Assembly (NCBI RefSeq): GCF_021728295.1
Contig: NZ_JAKJXE010000004.1
Coordinates: 124,001 to 188,000, forward strand
DNA: 64,000 nt
Direction of reading: 5' to 3'
Source of the DNA: Pseudomonas petrae
GTDB lineage: Bacteria > Pseudomonadota > Gammaproteobacteria > Pseudomonadales > Pseudomonadaceae
Position numbers and translations under genes: made by a program. The notes under the pieces were generated by a model. That model searched no databases. It was not told the origin of the DNA and saw nothing but the letters and a program-made list of their open reading frames with translations. Numbering within the stretch: the first letter of the stretch is position 1; every line of letters starts with the position of its first letter. This document shows positions 55,173 to 63,958 of the stretch, in pieces.

Positions 55173-55988
55173 AGGTCCCAGCAAAAAATTCCCCGGCCGG
55201 CCGCCCTCGCCCGCTTCCAGCACCGGCACTTGCGCGTCGTCCTTCAGGCTCACGCCGGACAGTTGCCGGCGCCAGGCTTCGCGCATCAGGTACAGCAACT
55301 TGTGCGCCGCCATCGCGTAGCTCATGCCTTCAAGGCGCACGTTGGAAATGCAGTTGCGCGCAGCATCGTTCAGGCCCACGCGCGGCGCGTACGTAAAGTA
55401 CAGGCCGAGGCTGTCCGGCGAGCTGAGGCCCGGTCGTTCGCCGATCAAGATCACCACCATGCGCGCCTTGAGCAGTGCACCGATTTCATCGGCGACGGCG
55501 ACGCGACCCTGTTCCACCAGCACCACTGGCGCCAGGCTCCAGCCCTCCGCCGCCGCCATCTCGTCAATACGCTCCAGCATCGCCGGGCTGTGACGCTGCA
55601 CCGCCAGCGCAGACAAGCCGTCTGCGACCACCAGTGCCAGATCGAAGCCTTCAGGGTGCGCAGCCGCGTAATCCCTAAGGTGCTCAGCCGAAGCGTCGGA
55701 CAAACGCCGCCCCAGATCGGGCCGTTGCAGATACACATTGCGGTCGGTTGCCGAGCTTTGCAGGGTCAGCGTCTCGCGGGACCGGCCCGCCAGTTGCTCG
55801 GCCAGCGCCGCGTGATCGAACGCCAGGTGCACCGCGTCGCGAGCCTGGGCGTGGGCGAACTGGAAATCCAGCTGCGCCGCCGTCGGCAGGCTGGTACCCG
55901 CATGCCCGAGGGCGATACGCGCGGAGGTCAGCGAGCGCAACTGCTGCCAGGCATCGGCGTGTGCGGGTGATTTCTTGTCATCGCTCAT
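55170..55988 (-). CDS. eutC: ethanolamine ammonia-lyase small subunit
   Basis: A 272-residue EutC. It supplies part of the adenosylcobalamin-binding site to EutB. Conserved parts include [65 protein letters not shown] and [19 protein letters not shown]. It is the third gene of the eat-eutB-eutC operon, 34 bp behind eutB. Its stop codon lies at the edge of a repeat, so the last residues (FLLGP) may have been reset by repeat insertion. Confidence 0.95.
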   Translation of the reverse strand: MSDDKKSPAHADAWQQLRSLTSARIALGHAGTSLPTAAQLDFQFAHAQARDAVHLAFDHAALAEQLAGRSRETLTLQSSATDRNVYLQRPDLGRRLSDASAEHLRDYAAAHPEGFDLALVVADGLSALAVQRHSPAMLERIDEMAAAEGWSLAPVVLVEQGRVAVADEIGALLKARMVVILIGERPGLSSPDSLGLYFTYAPRVGLNDAARNCISNVRLEGMSYAMAAHKLLYLMREAWRRQLSGVSLKDDAQVPVLEAGEGGRPGNFLLGP

Positions 55989-56022
55989 GGCTCAAGCCCT
56001 TATCTGAACTGCTGATCAGCGG

Positions 56023-57414
56023 CTAATTAAGTTGCGCCAGCGCCTTGCGGAACAGCGGCGGCACGCCCTGCCCCAGCCGCACGCCGCCGTCATCCTGGCG
56101 CAGGATGTCCATGCGCGTCAGCCATTCCTCAAACTCCGGCGCCGGGCGCAGACCGAGGGTCTTGCGTGCATACAGGGCGTCGTGAAACGAGGTGGTCTGG
56201 TAGTTGAGCATCACGTCGTCCGACCCCGGAATGCCCATGATGAAATTGATCCCGGCGACGCCGAGCAAGGTCAGCAGCACGTCCATGTCGTCCTGATCGG
56301 CTTCGGCATGGTTGGTGTAGCAGATGTCGCAGCCCATGGGCACGCCGAGCAGCTTGCCGCAAAAGTGATCTTCAAGCCCCGCGCGAATGATCTGCTTGCC
56401 GTTGTACAGGTATTCCGGGCCGATGAAGCCGACCACGGTGTTGACCAGAAACGGGTTGAAATGCCGCGCGACGGCGTAGGCGCGGGCCTCGCAGGTCTGT
56501 TGATCGACGCCGTGGTGAGCGTTGGCCGACAACGCGCTGCCCTGCCCGGTTTCGAAGTACATCAGATTAATGCCCAGCGGGCCGCGCTTGAGGCTCAGCC
56601 CGGCTTCGTAGCCTTCTCGGAGGATTTCCAGGCTGATGCCGAAACCGCTGTTGGCCGCTTCGGTACCGGCGATGGACTGGAACACCAGATCCAGCGGCAC
56701 ACCCTTCTCAATGGCCGCGACCGAGGAGGTGACGTGGGTGAGCACGCAGGACTGGGTGGGAATCTCGTAATGACGAATGACGCCGTCGAGCATTTTCAGC
56801 AGTTCACTGATGGCGCTGACGCTGTCGGTGGCCGGGTTGATGCCGATCATGGCGTCGCCGTTGCCGTAGAGCAGACCGTCGAGCACGCTGGCGGCGATGC
56901 CGGCCGGGTCGTCGGTGGGGTGATTGGGTTGCAGCCGGGTCGACATGCGCCCACGCAGGCCGACGGTGTTGCGAAAGCGAGTGACGACACGAATCTTCTG
57001 CGCCACCAGCACCAGATCCTGCACGCGCATGATCTTCGACACCGCTGCTGCCATTTCCGGGGTCAACCCCGGCGCCAACGCCTTGAGGCTGACTTCAGTG
57101 GCGTCGTCCCCCAGCAGCCAGTCGCGAAAGCCGCCGACCGTGAGATGGCTGACCGGGGCAAAGGCCGCGCGGTCATGGCTGTCGACGATCAAGCGGGTGA
57201 CTTCATCCTCTTCGTAGGGAATCAGCGCTTCGGTGAGGAACTGCTTGAGCGGCACGTCGGCCAAGGCCATCTGCGCCGCCGCACGTTCGGCATCGCTGCT
57301 GGCGGCCACTTCTGCCAGGAAGTCGCCGGAGCGCGCAGGGCTGGCCTTGGCCATGAGTTCCCGCAGGCTGTCGAAGCGCCAGACCATGCCACCGATGCTG
57401 TGGGAAAAACTCAT
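56023..57414 (-). CDS. eutB: ethanolamine ammonia-lyase large subunit
   Basis: About 463 residues, the normal EutB length: a TIM barrel that converts ethanolamine to acetaldehyde and ammonia with adenosylcobalamin. Diagnostic parts are KASPARSGDFLA near the start, ATDSVSAISELLKMLD, VGFIGPEYLYNGKQI, CDICYTNHAEADQDDMD and GIPGSDDVMLNYQTTSFHD. ATG 57414 has AGAGG 6 nt ahead and is preferred over GTG 57420. No microcompartment genes accompany it, as is usual in Pseudomonas. Confidence 0.96.
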   Translation of the reverse strand: MSFSHSIGGMVWRFDSLRELMAKASPARSGDFLAEVAASSDAERAAAQMALADVPLKQFLTEALIPYEEDEVTRLIVDSHDRAAFAPVSHLTVGGFRDWLLGDDATEVSLKALAPGLTPEMAAAVSKIMRVQDLVLVAQKIRVVTRFRNTVGLRGRMSTRLQPNHPTDDPAGIAASVLDGLLYGNGDAMIGINPATDSVSAISELLKMLDGVIRHYEIPTQSCVLTHVTSSVAAIEKGVPLDLVFQSIAGTEAANSGFGISLEILREGYEAGLSLKRGPLGINLMYFETGQGSALSANAHHGVDQQTCEARAYAVARHFNPFLVNTVVGFIGPEYLYNGKQIIRAGLEDHFCGKLLGVPMGCDICYTNHAEADQDDMDVLLTLLGVAGINFIMGIPGSDDVMLNYQTTSFHDALYARKTLGLRPAPEFEEWLTRMDILRQDDGGVRLGQGVPPLFRKALAQLN

Positions 57415-57441
57415 GCACACCTCTTTTATCGAACCGCGTGA

Positions 57442-58794
57442 TTAACCGGTGACCGCGACCGCCGCACTGCGCCCGCGGACCATTTTGCAGAACAGCGCGC
57501 CCACGGCCATCAGGCAGATGAATATGGCGCAGATCAGCAGGTTGAACCAGACCATGGCGACGAGGCACACCACCGCCAGCACCAGGGCGATGCCCGGCAC
57601 GACCGGATAACCCGGCGCGCGGAAGCTGCGCTCGAGGTTCGGTTCGCTGCGGCGCAACTTGAACAGGCTGAGCATGCTGATGATGTACATCACGATAGCG
57701 CCAAACACCGACATGGTGATCATCGCGGCGGTCAGCGTCATGCCCTGCAGGTTGATCACGCCGTCGCTGAGGATCGCGATGATGCCGATCACACCGCCCG
57801 CGAGGATGGCGCGGTGCGGCGTCTGGAAGCGCGACAGTTTCGCCAGGCTCGCTGGCAGAAAGCCCGCCCGCGCCAGGGCGAAGAACTGCCGAGAGTAACC
57901 GAGGATGATGCCGTGGAAGCTGGCGACCAGACCGAACAGGCCGATCCACACCAGCATGTGCATCCAGTTGGAGTTGCCGCCAACCACGGCTTTCATTGCC
58001 TGTGGCAGTGGGTCATTGATGTTCGCCAGCGTACGCCAGTCGCCCACGCCGCCAGCGAAGATCATCACGCCGATCGCCAGCACAACCAGGGTCAGAATGC
58101 CGCCCACGTAAGCACGCGGGATGGTGCGTTTCGGGTCCTTGGCCTCTTCGGCCGCCATGGCCGCGCCTTCAATGGCGAGGAAGAACCAGATGGCAAACGG
58201 GATCGCCGCGAACATGCCGCTGACGGCCGGCAGGCTGAAGGTGTCGGAACCGGCCCAGCCACCCAGGACGAAGTTACTGAAGCTGAAGCCCGGCGCGACA
58301 ACGCCCATGAACACCAGCAGTTCGGCGACGGCCAGGATGGTGACCACCAGTTCGAAGGTCGCGGCGATGCTTACGCCCAGGATGTTCAGGGTCATGAACA
58401 CGAAATACGCGCCGATGGCCGCGATCCTTGGATCAAGGGACGGGAATTGCACGTTGAGGTAGGCGCCAATCGCCATGGCGATGGCCGGCGGGGCGAAGAC
58501 GAATTCGATCAGCGTCGCAAGGCCCGCGATCATTCCGCCGGTCACGCCAAAGGCACGCAGGCTGTAGGCAAACGGCCCGCCCGCATTGGGAATCGCGGTG
58601 GTCAGCTCGGTGAAACTGAAGATGAAACAGGTGTACATCACCGCGACCATCAGCGTGGTCACCAGAAAGCCCAGCGTCCCGGCGGTGCCCCAGCCGTAGC
58701 TCCAGCCGAAATATTCGCCGGAAATCACCAGGCCCACGGCCAGTCCCCACAAATGCAGGGTTCCCAAGGTCGGTTTGAGTTGTGAAGCAGTCAT
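57442..58794 (-). CDS. eat: ethanolamine permease (APC family)
   Basis: A 450-residue amino-acid/polyamine/organocation transporter with twelve hydrophobic segments. The front reads LHLWGLAVGLVISGEYFGWS, and FFLAIEGAAMAAEEAKDPKR is the family's conserved helix-6/loop region. It lies 21 bp ahead of eutB on the same strand, so it is the first gene of the catabolic operon and brings ethanolamine in. Transcription is probably activated by the divergent AraC-type protein. Confidence 0.93.
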   Translation of the reverse strand: MTASQLKPTLGTLHLWGLAVGLVISGEYFGWSYGWGTAGTLGFLVTTLMVAVMYTCFIFSFTELTTAIPNAGGPFAYSLRAFGVTGGMIAGLATLIEFVFAPPAIAMAIGAYLNVQFPSLDPRIAAIGAYFVFMTLNILGVSIAATFELVVTILAVAELLVFMGVVAPGFSFSNFVLGGWAGSDTFSLPAVSGMFAAIPFAIWFFLAIEGAAMAAEEAKDPKRTIPRAYVGGILTLVVLAIGVMIFAGGVGDWRTLANINDPLPQAMKAVVGGNSNWMHMLVWIGLFGLVASFHGIILGYSRQFFALARAGFLPASLAKLSRFQTPHRAILAGGVIGIIAILSDGVINLQGMTLTAAMITMSVFGAIVMYIISMLSLFKLRRSEPNLERSFRAPGYPVVPGIALVLAVVCLVAMVWFNLLICAIFICLMAVGALFCKMVRGRSAAVAVTG

Positions 58795-58866
58795 GAGCGT
58801 GTACCCCGGTAGCCAGGCGACGGTATTTGTCTGACGTCGAGCATAGTCACAGCTGACAGGCCAAGG

Positions 58867-58905
58867 CTTGACCGTACGGCGCGCAGTATGTCATCTGCGG
58901 TCAAG
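58867..58905. promoter_or_regulatory. candidate activator site of the ethanolamine operon
   Basis: CTTGACCG (58867-58874) and CGGTCAAG (58898-58905) are perfect inverted repeats 31 bp apart centre to centre, about three helical turns. A third copy of CTTGACCG is at 58992-58999. All lie between the divergent permease and AraC genes. An AraC-type dimer could bind two half-sites on one DNA face. Confidence 0.5.
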
Positions 58906-59062
58906 TTTTCCGTCTATCTGCCGGGGGCGCGCCAAGCTGGCGCGTGAAAAGCGCCCGGTGCGTTATTGAAGGTCACAAAATGCCGATGTTCCTTGACCGG
59001 CGTGGCACCAGACTTCCCGTTTTCCGGGGCAGCAGATGAGTCGCGGGGTAGCAACAAGCCCC

Positions 59063-59154
59063 CTGTAGGAGCGCGCTTGCCCGCGAAGACCTCGGTGCAT
59101 TCAACACATTTTTGCCCGATGACCCGGAAATCGCGGGCAAGCGCGCTTCTACAA
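59063..59154. repeat. REP doublet
   Basis: CTGTAGGAGCGCGCTTGCCC (59063-59082) faces GGGCAAGCGCGCTTCTACA (59134-59152) around a 50 bp centre. It lies inside the divergent regulatory region of the ethanolamine genes, just before the AraC gene. Confidence 0.9.
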
Positions 59155-59228
59155 GATGCTGACCGTGGGCACAAGGTATGACATTTGCTTGCACGATAGG
59201 CATACACACCGTCAGAGCCGTCATCCCT

Positions 59229-60305
59229 ATGCTCCAGACCCTCGTCCCCGCCGCCGCATCGAATACGCCCGCCGCCAGCAATCGCGGCGTGCTGTCGGCT
59301 GCGGCCAACGGGCTCGATGGCTTTATCGTGCAGCACGGCGGTGATCTGGACCGGGTGTTCGGCCGCGCCGGCATCGACCCCGAGCAGCTGCTGCACCCGA
59401 CCCTGAGCCTGCCCCTGACCAACTACTGCAAAGTGCTGGAAGAAGCCGCGAGCCAGACCGGCTGCGACAATTTCGGCCTGCGTTACGGCCAGCAATTTAG
59501 GCCCCAGGCGCTGGGTCTGCTGGGCTACATCGGCCTGTGCTCGGCGACGCTTGAAGACGCGCTGATCAACTTTTCCGCCGCCTTCCCGTTCCACCAGCAC
59601 AGCACGCTGATCGAACTGGTCGATCAAGGCGAGTGCTACCGCTTCGATTATCAGGTCCGCCACGGCGCGATCAACGAACGCCGCCAGGACGCCGAACTGA
59701 CCATGGGCATGGCGCTGAATCTGGTGCGCCACGTGTTGGGCCCGGACTGGGCACCTCGCCAAGTGGCCTTCGAGCACGCCCAACCCCAGGGCTGGCACGA
59801 GCACCGCGACGTATTCCGCGCTGACGTGTGTTTCGGGCAGGGCTGCAATTCACTGCTGATTCCCAAGCGCGACGTCGTGGGCAAAGCCATGCCCGGCAGC
59901 GACCCGGTCCTGCTGATGCTGATCAAGGACGCGATCCGTCAGCTGGGCGATAACGGCAGCGGCACAGGCAACGGCCACGAGGCCACGCTCCTCGACCGCG
60001 CCCGCCAGACGATCCTCGCCACCTTGCACCTGGGCGAACCGGCGCTGGACGACATCGCCCACACCCTCGGCCTGACCGAATGGACCCTGCAGCGAAAACT
60101 GCGCGAACGCGGCATCAGCTTCACGCAGCTGGTCGACCAGATCCGCCAGGACTCGGCCCTGAGCCACCTCAAACAGCAGAACCTGAGCATCACGCAACTC
60201 GCCTCGCTGCTGGGCTACTCGGAAACCAGCGCGTTCTCGCGAGCGTTCAAACGATGGTTTGGGGTGAGTCCGAAGAAGTGGCGTGGTGGTGACTGCCGCG
60301 TTTGA
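59229..60305 (+). CDS. AraC-family regulator, probable activator of the ethanolamine operon
   Basis: About 358 residues from ATG 59229. The N-terminal effector domain (about 20-215, PF12625-like: YCKVLEEAASQTGCDNFGLR, then GYIGLCSATLEDALINF) precedes the two-helix-turn-helix AraC domain at about 255-350 (LDDIAHTLGLTEWTLQRKLR, then SITQLASLLGYSETSAFSRA, FKRWFGVSPKKWR). This is the OruR-like architecture. It is divergent from the permease operon. An upstream in-frame start at 59178 would fall in the REP doublet region. Confidence 0.9.
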   Translation: MLQTLVPAAASNTPAASNRGVLSAAANGLDGFIVQHGGDLDRVFGRAGIDPEQLLHPTLSLPLTNYCKVLEEAASQTGCDNFGLRYGQQFRPQALGLLGYIGLCSATLEDALINFSAAFPFHQHSTLIELVDQGECYRFDYQVRHGAINERRQDAELTMGMALNLVRHVLGPDWAPRQVAFEHAQPQGWHEHRDVFRADVCFGQGCNSLLIPKRDVVGKAMPGSDPVLLMLIKDAIRQLGDNGSGTGNGHEATLLDRARQTILATLHLGEPALDDIAHTLGLTEWTLQRKLRERGISFTQLVDQIRQDSALSHLKQQNLSITQLASLLGYSETSAFSRAFKRWFGVSPKKWRGGDCRV

Positions 60306-60371
60306 TAGTCCGCTTTCCTGGACTCCCTCCCCGCCAAGAATCGGACTCAGCGTGGATTAGCGGGGTGCAGG

Positions 60372-60827
60372 CTATTCGAAAGCCGAGTTGCGTCCGGCCG
60401 CGTAATGCCGCGTCTGATAGGGCAGCAGCGTCTGTACTTTCATCCCTAGACCCTCGCTAAGTCCCCATGACACCGCAAGCTCGTCCCGACGGTCACGCAG
60501 GCGAGTCTCCGCAATTTGCGGGCCGTCGCCCTGACGCGGGAAACGCTGCATGAGCAAACTCAGCGCGTGCAAGGTTTCGCGCACCCGTTCGTCAGTCGCA
60601 CAGGGGAACCGGGTCAGCTTTTCCAGAAGATACCCCACCCGACGCGCCGCCAGCTCGCCAGGATTGCTCGCGAGAAATCTGCGCAGTTCTGACTCCATGC
60701 TTGAGTGCTCGTACCACACCTCCTGAGCCAGACTCACCAACGTGCCATCATCGGCCTGACTCAGCGGGTGATCAGCGAGTCTGGCCATCGCTTCGGAAAG
60801 TAAGTGGCGCTCAACCGGGCTGTCCAT
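60372..60827 (-). CDS. 151-residue helical partner of the nucleotidyltransferase
   Basis: Starts MDSPVERHLLSEAMARLADH and overlaps the end of the nucleotidyltransferase gene by 17 bp, so the two are translationally coupled. It is predicted to be almost all helix (LVSLAQEVWYEHSSMESELR, RRVGYLLEKLTRF, RETLHALSLLMQRF). No membrane segment or signal. I do not recognise the family. Its size and position suit a partner or antitoxin of the nucleotidyltransferase, which is inference. Confidence 0.75.
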   Translation of the reverse strand: MDSPVERHLLSEAMARLADHPLSQADDGTLVSLAQEVWYEHSSMESELRRFLASNPGELAARRVGYLLEKLTRFPCATDERVRETLHALSLLMQRFPRQGDGPQIAETRLRDRRDELAVSWGLSEGLGMKVQTLLPYQTRHYAAGRNSAFE

Positions 60828-61458
60828 CGGTGGTCTCCAGATAGTCCTGCAAAATATTGGTCAGGATGGATGTGGGAGGTTCGTGATTGCCAACATAGCA
60901 ATCAATGGCCTGCAGGGCCAAACGCTCAAACTCGGCAGCAAGGATGAAACCGGTACGCAGCAGGGCGAAAATATCGCTGATGTCCTGCTCAGTCCCGCGT
61001 CCGAGCTTGGAAATTGCGAGATCGACCGGCGACGCTATCAGAACGCTTAATGGCGACAGCGGCCCGAATGCATCAAGCGGCACTCCGCGTTCCAGATAGT
61101 CCTCATGCAAGGGGCCTAATCCCGAGGTGAAGTTGAGGTCATAAGACAATTCAACTATACGACCGCTTCGCTCATCCACGAATGTCTGGGGGACAGCCGC
61201 CAGCATAGCCTGCAAATCCATGCTTGAAGGCCACTCGGGCGCAAAGAACTCTGCATCGACATCACTGGATACCCGATGACTTGTGTACAAATGCACTGCG
61301 CATCCACCAAAGATAACGACGGTAAGCGCCGCACTCGGGGCATTCTCACAAGTCAGTTCGCTCTCGACCGACTTGAACATGGTCACCAATGCTCTTCCCA
61401 GCGCGGTGTCGCAATTAAGGATGGCAGGCCGTACATCATAGACAGCGCTCTTGTTCAC
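60811..61458 (-). CDS. nucleotidyltransferase-like protein (DUF6036/AbiEii-like)
   Basis: A 215-residue protein with the minimal nucleotidyltransferase motif: IFGGCAVHLYTSHRVSSDVD (GG at 51-52, D66 and D68). A further acidic position follows in IVELSYDLNFT, and a conserved LIASPVDLAISKLGRGTEQD segment, then ISDIFALLR, as in AbiEii/DUF6036 proteins. Such enzymes occur as toxins, for example those that modify tRNA ends. Its GC is lower than the flanking operons, suggesting transfer. It forms a two-gene unit with the overlapping 151-residue gene. Confidence 0.82.
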   Translation of the reverse strand: MNKSAVYDVRPAILNCDTALGRALVTMFKSVESELTCENAPSAALTVVIFGGCAVHLYTSHRVSSDVDAEFFAPEWPSSMDLQAMLAAVPQTFVDERSGRIVELSYDLNFTSGLGPLHEDYLERGVPLDAFGPLSPLSVLIASPVDLAISKLGRGTEQDISDIFALLRTGFILAAEFERLALQAIDCYVGNHEPPTSILTNILQDYLETTDGQPG

Positions 61459-61615
61459 GGTTCGTCCCTGGATCGCTAAGAGGTCGATCAGAAATTTACC
61501 GATGAATGAGCTGTTATGAAGTCAGCGTGGATCGTTCCTGTATGTAGGAACCGCCGGAAATACGCGAAGGTAATCCCGTTTAAACCGGATCGTTACCAAG
61601 AGAGTTGTCCGCCCT

Positions 61616-63565
61616 CTACTTACGCCCCAAATCCTGCAACCAGTCATTCATGTTCCCCGGCAGCAGCAGTTCGTGCCGGGCGCGGGAGCTGGCGGTGTAG
61701 AGCAGGGAACATACGCTGGCGAGGGAATGCGTCGAGCCCTCGCGCGGTGGGCGCATGAGGTCGCGGGAGAGCAGCACGGCGTCGAACTCCTGGTTCTTCA
61801 CGTCTTCGACTTTCGCCAGTTTGAGGATGGCGGCCGGGTCGTTGCAGAAACGCTGGGTGGTGTCGATGAAGTCCTGCAGCCGGTTGCCCTGCCCGAGCCA
61901 CTCGTGCATCGCCTTGAATTCATGGCTGCCGCCCATGGCCGAGGCCAGCGCGTCCCAATAGGCGTAGCGGAAGATCAGCCGGTGCTGTGGGCGCAGGTCT
62001 TCGCGGTAGAGCAGGTCCAGGCCTTTGACGAACAGCGTGAGATTTTCAAGGGTGCGCGCGGGCATTTCAAAGCGGGCGCCTGCTTCGGTCAGGCGCTTGA
62101 ACCAGGCAAACAGCCCCCATTCGTTGGCGACCAGAATGGTGGTGGGCTTCTCCGGAATAGGCATGACGCCGTGGCCGATGATCCGCGTCGGGTGAGGGGC
62201 GCGGCCGACGAAGCCTTCTTTGATGTCGCTGGGGTGCAACTGAATCATCGGGTTGAGCACGTCGGCCATTTGCTTGCCGGCGCGAATCGACTGGGTCATG
62301 AAGCGCTGGCGAATGAAGCCGCCATGGCGCGGGGTCTTGCCGCTGAGTTGCTGGAATTCGTCGCCCAGCGTGATGACCGCCTGGGGGCTGCGGTCGAGGA
62401 TCTGCACCATCGGCGCTGTCAGTTCGTGGCTTTCGTCAATGATGATATGGCTGTAGTTCTCGGGGATCACTTCACTGGTCAGCGCCAGAAACTTGATCCG
62501 GTGGCTGTTGCGGATCGGCAGACGAATGTGCGGCGCCGACGGCCTGACCGTCTCGCGCCAGAGCAGGCGGCTGTATTCCAGCAGCAGGGCGATGTCCGCC
62601 TGACTCGCTGCATGCCCCAGTGACGGCAAATGCCGCGCCTCGATGTTCGGCAGCGGCGACAGGCTGAAACTGTGCACGGTACTGCGGCAGACCCGCGCCA
62701 CCTCCCGCGGCTGCAGTTTGCCCACCGCTTGCAGGTTCAGCCACTGCGCCACTTGCCGGTCATCGACCAGTGAGCTGGCGCCGGTGCGCTGAATGTCGGT
62801 GTTGCGCCAGCCGCGCGCCGTGAGATCGCGGTTAAGCAGCAGGTTGGCCATGTGACCGAAGGTGCACGCGTTGATTCGCGCGTCGGGGTTGGCCTGACGC
62901 ACCCGAGCCTGAAGCGCGGCCACCTGGCCCGGAAACGTCGCCATGAGCAAGGTCTTTTCCGGGACCAGGACCTCGAAGAACTTCGCCAGCAGGTACGTCT
63001 TGCCCACCCCGGCATAGGCCTGCAGGTGGAACGACTCTTCGTTGCAGACCTTGAACTCGTCGAAGATCCGGCTCTGCTGATCACTCAGACGCAGGACGTC
63101 GCCGGACGGCATCACGACCTCGCGGGTCAGCGGCTCCAGTGTGGCGCGATGGCGCAGGCCAAAGCCGAAGTCCCACTGCCCTTCCCCGTCGAGGTAATCC
63201 TGCTGCTCGATGTCAGCGTTTTCGAGCAGACTGACGCCGGCGATTTCAAGCACCGAGAGCCCTGCGGCCAGATGTTCGGCGGTGAACCTGCCGCGCACCA
63301 GATCGGCAAACCGGCCGCCTGCTTCTTCAACGGAAGCGGCCGCGCGCAGTACATCATCGAGCATGCGTTCGAGCTGTTCGACGGCGGTGTGTTGCGCGAC
63401 GAGTGCATTGAGATTGAGCAGCAGCATCAGTGCAGCGAGTTGGGGGCGGCCCGCCTGGCTCAGGAAATCGTCCAGCGATTCGTCAGCGGCCAGGCCTTTG
63501 CACACCTCTTCGGTCAGGGGCAGAAACAGCGACGGCGGTGGCGCGAAGGCAGCGGGTGATCTCAT
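61616..63565 (-). CDS. superfamily-1 helicase/ATPase, FBH1/UvrD-like
   Basis: About 649 residues. The first ~150 have no recognised domain and are helical. The motor follows: a Q-motif-like LSDQQSRIFDEF, Walker A AYAGVGKTYL (K about 189), Walker B HIIIDESHEL (about 377-380), motif III LGDEFQQLSG (about 400), and a terminal motif VI-like LYTASSRARHELLLPG. The pattern matches bacterial FBH1/UvrD-type proteins that act on recombination intermediates, but the middle is diverged. Start ATG 63565 is a choice; the frame opens at 63619. It stands upstream of the nucleotidyltransferase pair on the same strand. Confidence 0.82.
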   Translation of the reverse strand: MRSPAAFAPPPSLFLPLTEEVCKGLAADESLDDFLSQAGRPQLAALMLLLNLNALVAQHTAVEQLERMLDDVLRAAASVEEAGGRFADLVRGRFTAEHLAAGLSVLEIAGVSLLENADIEQQDYLDGEGQWDFGFGLRHRATLEPLTREVVMPSGDVLRLSDQQSRIFDEFKVCNEESFHLQAYAGVGKTYLLAKFFEVLVPEKTLLMATFPGQVAALQARVRQANPDARINACTFGHMANLLLNRDLTARGWRNTDIQRTGASSLVDDRQVAQWLNLQAVGKLQPREVARVCRSTVHSFSLSPLPNIEARHLPSLGHAASQADIALLLEYSRLLWRETVRPSAPHIRLPIRNSHRIKFLALTSEVIPENYSHIIIDESHELTAPMVQILDRSPQAVITLGDEFQQLSGKTPRHGGFIRQRFMTQSIRAGKQMADVLNPMIQLHPSDIKEGFVGRAPHPTRIIGHGVMPIPEKPTTILVANEWGLFAWFKRLTEAGARFEMPARTLENLTLFVKGLDLLYREDLRPQHRLIFRYAYWDALASAMGGSHEFKAMHEWLGQGNRLQDFIDTTQRFCNDPAAILKLAKVEDVKNQEFDAVLLSRDLMRPPREGSTHSLASVCSLLYTASSRARHELLLPGNMNDWLQDLGRK

Positions 63566-63703
63566 TGCGGGCGTCAGGTCCTGAGCGGCGCGTGGGCGCG
63601 GGCAGTCAAAAAGGAGCACAGCTTACTCCTGCCGCCCGATCACCGCCCACTTGCGTGTCGCCGTTACCACGGACGGCCCGAAAGACCGCCGTCTACTCGG
63701 GCC

Positions 63704-63958
63704 TCACACCCGGCTCTGCTGCTCACCCGCCATGCCCGAACGGGTGTGTTCGGAGCCGCCTTCCGCGACCATCTGCCCGCGGCTTTCGATCCACATCACC
63801 AGCGGCGTTTTGTCGGAGCCGTTTTCGGCGACTTTCGGCGCGAGCTGGAAGCAGGTGCGCTCATCGGCGCCGGTGTGCTGCACGGCTGCGTTGGCGTGCA
63901 CAGCGAAACCGGCGAGTGCGAAAGCAACGGCGGACAAGGTGGTCTTGATCGGTGTCAT
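63704..63958 (-). CDS. small exported protein, unknown
   Basis: An 84-residue protein with a signal peptide (MTPIKTTLSAVAFALAGFAV, cleavage at ANA). The mature part is about 60 residues with a single Cys (ERTCFQLAPKVAENGSDKTP) and an acidic, Gly-rich end. Single-Cys exported proteins of this size are common in Pseudomonas; I cannot name the family. AGGA lies 8 nt before ATG 63958. Confidence 0.75.
   Translation of the reverse strand: MTPIKTTLSAVAFALAGFAVHANAAVQHTGADERTCFQLAPKVAENGSDKTPLVMWIESRGQMVAEGGSEHTRSGMAGEQQSRV

Noticed and set aside
58914..59804. - strand frame across the ethanolamine control region and the AraC gene
   Set aside because: Antisense to the AraC gene and containing the REP doublet.
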